From assembly GCA_003116995.1 (NCBI GenBank), contig BDSL01000045.1, positions 62,001 to 126,000 of the forward strand: DNA of 64,000 bases, in the 5' to 3' direction. The translations under genes were made by a program, and so were the position numbers. Below are positions 58,001 to 64,000 of this stretch, piece after piece. Positions within the stretch are counted from its first letter, which is position 1. Every line of letters begins with the position of its first letter. A model generated the notes under the pieces. That model was given only the letters and a program-made list of their open reading frames with translations, searched no databases and was not told where the DNA came from. Source of the stretch: Yamagishiella unicocca (Eukaryota > Chlorophyta > Chlorophyceae > Chlamydomonadales > Volvocaceae).

Positions 58001-60808
58001 ACGTACATACCCCGTACGCACAGCCGCACGACACGCAGCGCCCGCGAAGCCCGCATGGTTGCGTATCCGCCGCCTCCTGTTGCGGACAGGGCGCGCTGAC
58101 AGAACTGCTAAGCCACTGACAGAACTGCTAAGCCACTGGTTACCACTTACATAAAAAAGATTACCTTTTGGATCCGTGTGCCCACCGCCTTTTGCCACCT
58201 CCCGTGCAGGGAGCGGGCGGCCGTCGTGGTCCAGGCCTGGGTGCGGGGTCACCTAGCTCGCCGACGAGCCGCGAAGCTGCGCCTACAGGCAGCGGGGGAC
58301 CGGGCGGTGCAGCGGCGCGCGGCGGCGGCCCGAGTGCAGGCCGCGACGACTATCCAGAGGGCCTGGCGGGGGCACCTGCGGGCGGTGCGGTACGCGGCGG
58401 CGCTTGCGCGTTCGGAGGATCGGCGGCGCCAGGAGCAGCAGCGGCAGCAGCAGCAGCAGCGGGCCGAGGCATCGCATGGGTCGGCAGGCGGTGGCCCGGT
58501 GGCCCAGGCGCCGGGGCAGCGACAGCAGCAGCCGCGGGGCGGTGCAGGGTCGTCGCGGCTGTCCCGGGAGCAGGCGGTTGTGGTGATCCAGGTGCGCGGC
58601 GCTGCAGAGGAGGGTTACACTAAAAGAAGGAAGGGAGGGGGGCGCCGGAGAGGGGCACCGGGGCTCCGCGCTGTGCGCAGCGGAGCTGTGCGCTGGGGAT
58701 GGTTGGGGCTTGGGGGCGGAGGGTTGTTCCTGGTGTATTGTGGCGCCGGACGGGGGCCCCCGGTGCCCTCAAGCAGCGCCCTTTCTCACCACTCTCCCCC
58801 TCCCCTCTCTGTGCGCCAGCTATCCTATCCGTTTCGCGTAACCGGTTTATAAATTATAATGCCACTCCCCTCTCTGTCGGCCCGGGGGTGTCTCCCTCTC
58901 TGTCGGCCCGGGGGTGTCCTCTCCCTCTATGTTGGGGCCCTCTGGGCTCTCCCGTCACGCCATTCCAACAGCGCGTTGGAAACCTCAACTTAGTTGTACC
59001 TTTGCTAGTGGTACCTATGTCGGTGTATCACTGTCCCCCCCTGCTTGCCCCCGCCGACTCGCCCCACCCCCCAGTCGTACCTGCGCGGCTGGCTGGTCCG
59101 TCGCGGCTCGGCGCTATGGTGGGCTCGCGCCTCGCATTCGCTGAGGGAGCGGCGGGCGGCGGTGCGCGCCTGGCGGCAGCACCAGCGCTTCATGGCGGCC
59201 AGCTACGACATGCAGGCGCAGGTGGGGCTGGGGCAGCTGCTGCGGCTGCTGCGGCTGCTGCTGCGGCTGCTGCGGCTGCTGCGGCTGCTGCTGCGGCTGC
59301 TGCGGCTGCTGCGGCTGCTGCGGCTGCTGCGGCTGCTGCGGCTGCTGAGGGGTCATGTGCCATCATTTGAGGATATGATACGTATGGATGGATGGTTGCG
59401 AAGTCGGTCGCTGCGGCACACTTCCCACCCCCGCCAGCCTCCGCGCGTGTGGTGCGATGTGACGTGATGCCACGTTCCCGAACCTTTGCCTTATAGGTGC
59501 CAATTAACGGCTTTCCTCTCAACCTCCCTCCCCAGGGCCCCCCCCAGCGCTTTTCTCTTGTACCTCCTATGTCGTTTCCAAGGGGTTCCTATCTGTCTCT
59601 TGGCCTCCTCCGGAGGTCGTCTTCTCCCTCTACGTCGTATAAAAGTGTTTTACCGCCCGCCCCCCGCCCCGGTCTGTTTTGCACCCCCCCCTCCCCCGCT
59701 CCAGCTGCTGGGCGCTATGGTCCGGGAGGCGCAGGTGGCGGAGGCGCTCCAAGCGGACCGGCGGCGGCAGGAGGCGGAGATGCAGGCGGCGTTCAACGAG
59801 TGGCTGCTGCAGCAGCAGCGGGTGGCGCTGTCGCAGCCCCTGCCCCGGGGCTGGGTGCCGCACCCACACCCGGAGGACGCGAGCCGCACGTGCTTCCTCA
59901 ACACGCGCACGGGTGGGTGGCGGGGAGGGCGGATGGGGCCGGGGGGGAAGGGGCTGGGAGCGGTGCGCTAGGAGGGGTAGGCCAGGGTAAGGGGCCTGGG
60001 GCCAGTGACGCCGAGGGGCTCGAAGAGCGAGCGCCGTGTAACCATACCCACCGTCGGTGCTTGCTGCTGGGTGCTATTGTCCGGGTTTCGGTCCCCTCGG
60101 TTTAAGGTCCGGGTTGCGGTCCTGTCTCATCTCCTCCCTGACTCCCTTCCTCCCTCCCTGCATTCCTCGCCACCCTCCTTGCCCTCAGCTGTTCTAAACG
60201 GTTTTTCTCGCATCCACGGGTCTTCCTCAAAGCCCTCAGCTGGTGTCATCCCATAGCACGGCCACGTTGCGTTGGTCGGCATGGCCCCCATCACCACGCC
60301 TAATCCGCAGCCGCCCCTCCCCATGCCCTTTCTTCTCTTCGCCCTTCCTCCTCCCCCCCCCCCCGAAAACGGAAAGAAAACAAACATATGTTTCTCTGTA
60401 GTCAATACGAAGTGCGCCAGCATGTGCCCACAACTATGTGTCCGAAGGCAATGCGCCAGCTATTATACCTACGTCGTGTAAACGGTCTCTACGCCACCCT
60501 CCTTTCCCCTCCCGGTTCTTTTCCGTAACCCTCTCCCCTGCCCCCCCCCCCTACCGGTGGCTCCAGGGGAGCTGCACTCGCTGCACCCCGCGGTGGCGGA
60601 GCTGGCCCGACACGCGCACGAGCAGCATGCGGCCGCAGCGGCGGCGCTGCAGCAGCGCTTCGCCGGCGTGCCCGCCTACCAGCAGCAGCTGCACGAGGCC
60701 ACTGCGCAGCAGGCGGATATCGCGATGAGAGCCATCGCGGTGATGTACCAGCGCGCGGCGACCCCGGGCGGGGGCAGGGGCGCGAAGGGCCGAGCCGGAG
60801 GCGGCTAG
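55030..60808 (+). CDS. IQ-motif and WW-like domain protein, about 846 aa, 9 exons
   Basis: Exons 55030-55149 (tentative), 55757-55963, 56351-57184, 57411-57725, 57883-57968, 58210-58591, 59075-59221, 59705-59912 and 60567-60808 join in frame. About four calmodulin-binding IQ motifs are visible: AARVIQRRVRKWLRRRW, AVVVQAWVRGHLARRRA, ATTIQRAWRGHLRAVRY and AVVVIQSYLRGWLVRRG. Near the C-terminus a WW-like segment (PLPRGWVPHPHPEDASRTCF, then LNTRTGELHSLHP) has the first Trp and the aromatic strand but a His in place of the second Trp. Residues 110-387 are Gly/Ala/Gln-rich and probably disordered. The first exon was chosen because its phase fits and it encodes a normal-looking helix, but its donor (TTT|GTAGGG) is weak. 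I cannot name a family; calmodulin-regulated cytoskeletal or ciliary use is a guess. Confidence 0.85.
57841..57877 (+). repeat. GCATCCACGGG-family element abutting a splice acceptor
   Basis: GGTCTTTCTCGCATCCACGG then GTCTTCCTCGAAATCCC, ending 5 bp before the CAG acceptor of exon 57883-57968. The element therefore supplies the sequence immediately upstream of the 3' splice site. Confidence 0.85.
59232..59348. repeat. CTGCTGCGG/CTGCGG microsatellite
   Basis: About 115 bp of CTG/CGG-type 6- and 9-bp units starting about 10 bp after the donor of exon 59075-59221. All units are multiples of 3, so the retained intron would extend the protein by a (LLR)n tract before a stop near 59467. Confidence 0.95.
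60191..60235 (+). repeat. GCATCCACGGG-family element
   Basis: GTTCTAAACGGTTTTTCTCG then CATCCACGGGTCTTCCTC, in the last intron of the IQ/WW gene. This copy shows the TAAACGGTTTTT core directly joined to the GCATCC arm. Confidence 0.85.
60399..60495 (+). repeat. 97-bp dispersed element, partner of 854-953
   Basis: TAGTCAATACGAAGTGCGCC through TACGTCGTGTAAACGGTCTC. Aligns end to end with 854-953 with about 14 mismatches. It sits in the last intron of the IQ/WW gene, about 70 bp before the acceptor of the final exon. Confidence 0.9.
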
Positions 60809-62500
60809 GGAGCCGCGGCAGCTGCGGTGGAAGGCGCCCTCCCCGTTCCCCAGGGTACTGGGTCGCTGATGGCTGCGCCCGTGTGCCGGTGTGGCAGACG
60901 GAGCGAAGCTGAAAGGGTCGACCCGTTGCTGCGCTGCTTGTGTCAGTCGGTGTTGGGCTCGGAGAGCCCTGAGCGCGGAGCCGACCGGAGCGTGTAGGGG
61001 TCGATACGCGTCGGAGCGGGAGGTCGGTTGGTGACGTGGGCAGGTCAGGCTGTGTGCGTCACGGAGTGAGCAGCATTCCGCACTGCAGGAGAACTGTATC
61101 GTGTAGATGAAATCGTACGGCTGCTGGCGAGCCGGCTATCGTGGCGGCCAGGCCGGTGGTTTCCGCGTGCGCCCAAATTTCATCTTTGATTGTTTTCATT
61201 CTTAGCGCCGGAGACCGCATCTTTCGGCTGCTTTGACCCAAGCAAGACGCATCATATGGATCTGTTCCAAGAGTTCCTGGAGGCACAACGTGGGTGCCTA
61301 ACATCGGACCTGCAGTTGCATGCCGCCGCGATGGAAGGCGCCTGACCGAGCAGTCCGGACAGCGCGGTCAACTGCTGTCAACCGCTGCGAATACTGTCAC
61401 CCGTCACCAGGAAGTTCAGACTCGGATATTTTCTCTCTTTGCACCGACACCGACGAGCACAAGGGTTGGGGTTGAATATATTACAAAGCAGGACAGTTTC
61501 CGAAACCAGGTATCGCTTTCAAACAACGAAAGCTCCCGCCCTCTCAAAACGCCAAGATGCGCCCCTAACGCGCGCACCGACCAGTATTATTCGTGTAGAG
61601 GACCACGTCGTGCAGCCGCCCTCACCTACGGTGACCCGCAGCACCGCACCAGCACGAGCCGGCCATGTCTCGCGCAGCGACCGTCCATGCGCCCAGCAAT
61701 GACGGAATAACCCGCCGCAGGGTCCCGAAGACAAGCGGCCAGCAGCACCGGGCGGCGGCGAAGTCATTGCAAGGCGGGCGAGTTACGATGTGGCCACGAC
61801 GCCCGCACCAGTAAAAAAGGCTTGTACGCATATACATAGTAGATTACGAGGACGGCAGCTTCGGTGTGCTGCTATGAATCCCGAGGACGCGCTTGTCTTG
61901 ATGGGTCATCAACGCATCATCCCCGCTGCGCGGTTTCCCGGCAGCTGGCGTCATGCACTGCACCAGGTGCTTTTGCCAGCACCAACAATCACCCGTCAAC
62001 CCCAGAGAGAAGAGACATAAACTCCGTAACGCCCCCACCATCACACGGAGCGGTGCAGTCACGACACACTGCAAAGTACCGAATTAGAGAAAGAGAGACA
62101 CAAAGAGCGGCGCGGAACGGGAAGTGCACAAATAACGACGAAGGCGGCCTGGCGGCGCCAGCACAACCACTACCGATGGGCGCCGGCGCCTTCCCCCGCA
62201 GTTCTTCACGCCCGCGCGTGCCAGCAAAACCTTGCCCGCCTGTGGCCGCGGCCCCGCGGAAAAGAAGCGCCCGAGCCACCTCCCAGCCCACAGCTTGCCG
62301 GCCGGCCAGCAAAACTGTCAATGTGGTCAAAAAGCGTCGCGATTACCAACCACACACGTCATCATCACCGCCGCCACAACTCGTCGTGCCGCCGCTAATT
62401 AGCATCAGTAGCTGCTTAGCGGCGCCGCTCCTTTTGCGGCGCTAGCTTCTTAGCGGTGCTAGCTGCTTAACGGCGCCGCTCCTTCTGCGGCGCTAGCTGC
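60809..62500. other. Intergenic region between convergent IQ/WW (+) and C2 (-) genes
   Basis: 1.7 kb with no supportable gene. TTACA at 61481-61485 (TGTAA on the minus strand) could be the C2 gene's poly(A) signal, about 1 kb past its stop. The last 110 bp are repetitive (separate entry). Short ORFs show no motifs. Confidence 0.5.
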
Positions 62501-62515
62501 TTAGCGGCGCTGCTG
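62395..62515. repeat. Palindromic tandem repeat overlapping the C2 gene stop codon
   Basis: Two to three copies of a unit built from AGCTGCTTAGCGGCGCCGCT and CTTTTGCGGCGCTAGCTTC, each able to fold on itself (GCGGCGC...GCGCCGC). The last copy runs into the terminal codons and stop (62501-62503) of the C2 gene. Confidence 0.8.
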
Positions 62516-63790
62516 GTCCTTGGACAAATGGCACGTCTGCCACATGATGTTGAGCTCGATGTAGCCCCGCTCCGCGTCCTGCAGCGACCAGGTCTCCTTG
62601 ATGCGCCCGTTGCGGGCAACATCCTCCACGTGGATCAGCACCTTGCCCACGAGCGCGTCCTTGTCCTGCGGGAGCGGGGCGAGTGGGTGGGGGCGGGGGA
62701 GGAGCAGGTCGGGGGCTGGGTGGCGGGAACACGACGAGAGAGGCAGGCGGGTAGGAGGTGCGGGGCGCTGGCAGGATCCAGGCGCTGGCAGGATCCAGGT
62801 GCTGGCAGGATCCAGGCGCTGGCAGGATCCAGGCGCTGGCAGGATCCAGGTGCTGGCAGGATCCAGGCGCTGGCAGGATCCAGGCGCTGGCAGGATCCAG
62901 GTGCTGGCAGGATCCAGGTGCTGGCAGGATCCAGGCGCTGGCAGGATCCGGGCGCTGGCAGGATCCGGGCGCTGGCAGGATCCGGGCGCGCGGCTGCTTC
63001 CATGCATTCACTTAACCGAGGATAAGGCACCGGTAGGAGGAGGCATGGCAAGGATGGCATGTCGTGGCACCGGATCCGGCTCTGAAGAGGCGAACACCCT
63101 CCAGCGCCACGATCGCCACTCGGGCCTCTGTTCGCTTCACCCGGGGACGCCGCACGCAGCCGTGTGCAAGCCGCAGGCGCACAGCCACAGCCACAGCCAC
63201 ACAGCCACATACATGCACAAACACACATACACACCCCGCTCCCTGCCCCGCTCGCACCTCCTTCTTGCGGAAGAGCGAGCCCACCAGGTTCCCCAGCATG
63301 CCCGTCTTGTTGTAGATCTGGATGTGCAGCTCCGAGGTGCAGGGGATGAGCACGAAGTCGAACTTGTCGCCCCAGCGGGGGGAGGTCTCGTTCACGATGG
63401 TGCTGCTGGTCTGCGGGGCGGGACGGACGGGAACGCGATGACGTGTCAGGATGACGTGGCAGGATAGCATGGGATATATGAGGGTCGGGATTCGGGGAGG
63501 GAGGGAAGCGAATAGGGAGGGAGGGAAGCCGAGCAGCACAGGGGTCAGGCGAATGGGTCACGCCAAGAGGGTAGCGGTGGTGTAGCGGCCTGACGGCCGC
63601 AACCATCACCCAGCGGACCAGGGTGGCCACGTCCCCACCTCTTCTCACGCCCTCCCTCCCCCCCCCCTGTCCCCACCTGCTCCTCGTCCTTCTCGTCGTT
63701 CGTGACAATCATGCGCACGTAGGTCGCCAGATCCTTGGCGCCCTCGGGGGCCAGGTCCACGCAGCGGATCAGCTGCACCGTCAGCACGCC
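62501..63790 (-). CDS. C2-domain protein (synaptotagmin-like), C-terminal exons; gene continues past base 64000
   Basis: Minus-strand exons 63790-63677, 63410-63258 and 62665-62501 (stop TAA) read in one frame. Together they form a C2 domain: GVLTVQLIRCVDLAPEGAKD (strands 1-2), YVRMIVTNDEKDEEQ, TIVNETSPRWGDKFDFVL (the N-pxW-e-f motif), LHIQIYNKTGML, LVGKVLIHVEDV and GYIELNIMWQ. The domain ends about 10 residues before the stop. The arrangement resembles the last C2 domain of plant synaptotagmin/extended-synaptotagmin proteins that tether the ER to the plasma membrane, but the upstream SMP region is outside the window, so this is inference. The Asp pattern of the Ca2+ loops is only partly seen. 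The intron at 62666-63257 carries a minisatellite. Confidence 0.85.
62774..62994. repeat. Minisatellite, 17-bp unit with a GGATCC core, 13 copies
   Basis: GGATCCAGGCGCTGGCA repeated from 62774 in exact 17-bp steps to 62978, with C/T and A/G variants (GGATCCAGGTG, GGATCCGGGCG). It lies in the last intron of the C2 gene. Confidence 0.95.
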
Positions 63791-64000
63791 CTGCGGGGTT
63801 CGGGTGATTGGGCGGTTGGGGTCAGGTAACGATCAACCGGTGCCGGTGCCGGGAGGAAGGGGAGTCCAGGTGGACGCAGGCGAGGGCCGACTGCTGCAGG
63901 GGGGGCCCCACATGCGTGGTGCGCGGAGGCGAGGTTGTGCGGGGATGTGTGGTGTGTAGTACTGAGACGGAACATCGAGGCGCTGCGCCCCACGCCCCGC

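Noticed and set aside
58210..58591. Myosin neck as an explanation for the IQ motifs
   Set aside because: No motor domain (P-loop, switch motifs) occurs upstream in the gene; the N-terminal half is low complexity.
62528..63025. Plus-strand ORFs across the 17-bp minisatellite
   Set aside because: Same cause: repeat period with no stop codons; antisense to a C2-domain exon and intron.

Overview
This window is nuclear DNA from a eukaryote, most likely a green alga of the Chlamydomonadales (volvocine/Chlamydomonas-like). The evidence is many short GT-AG introns with pyrimidine-rich, low-complexity interiors; GC-rich coding DNA with Ala/Gly/Ser/Gln homopolymer runs; TGTAA motifs downstream of some genes, the chlorophyte poly(A) signal; a plant-type PRMT10; and a plant/algal-style kinase. 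No prokaryotic operons, CRISPR arrays or rRNA are visible. The species cannot be named from the sequence. Most gene models below were assembled by hand from exon islands. Their exon phases sum correctly to open frames unless a doubt is stated.

Layout from left to right. 1-1098: last two exons of an unidentified plus-strand gene. 1.1-6.2 kb: mostly unassigned DNA with a few coding-like islands. 6175-10037 (+): a tyrosine-kinase-like Ser/Thr kinase in 7 exons, 826 aa. 10.0-15.2 kb: unassigned DNA between convergent genes. 15177-29366 (-): a very large tomosyn/STXBP5-like gene (WD40 propellers plus a C-terminal R-SNARE) in about 25 exons, with introns full of minisatellites and dispersed elements. 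29622-37619 (+): a divergently transcribed gene for a PH/GRAM-like protein of about 2435 aa that is mostly low complexity.

37943-39144 (+): a predicted mitochondrial single-span protein of 202 aa. 39701-44489 (+): PRMT10, 9 exons, 376 aa. 44.5-47.7 kb: intergenic. 47730-48187 (+): an 81-aa single-span membrane protein. 48397-48735 (+): a bS6-family ribosomal protein, probably mitochondrial. 50242-52857 (-): DNAJC8/SPF31, a spliceosome-associated J protein, 7 exons. 53337-54737 (-): emopamil-binding protein/sterol delta8-delta7 isomerase, 6 exons. 55030-60808 (+): an IQ-motif and WW-like protein of about 846 aa. 62501 to beyond 64000 (-): the 3' end of a C2-domain (synaptotagmin-like) gene.

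The genes do not form one pathway. They are a mix of membrane traffic (tomosyn, C2 protein), signalling (TKL kinase, IQ/WW protein), sterol synthesis (EBP), RNA processing (DNAJC8), arginine methylation (PRMT10) and organelle function (S6 and two small membrane proteins).

The strongest unexplained signal is a set of related short elements of about 40-130 bp. They are dispersed through the introns of at least four genes, in both orientations relative to the host gene, and often lie close to a splice site. They share a TAAACGGTTTTT-type core, and several carry a GCATCCACGGGTCTTCCTC arm. They look like introner-type or other short mobile elements. One derived cassette is tandemly triplicated together with the 5' splice donor of a tomosyn intron.
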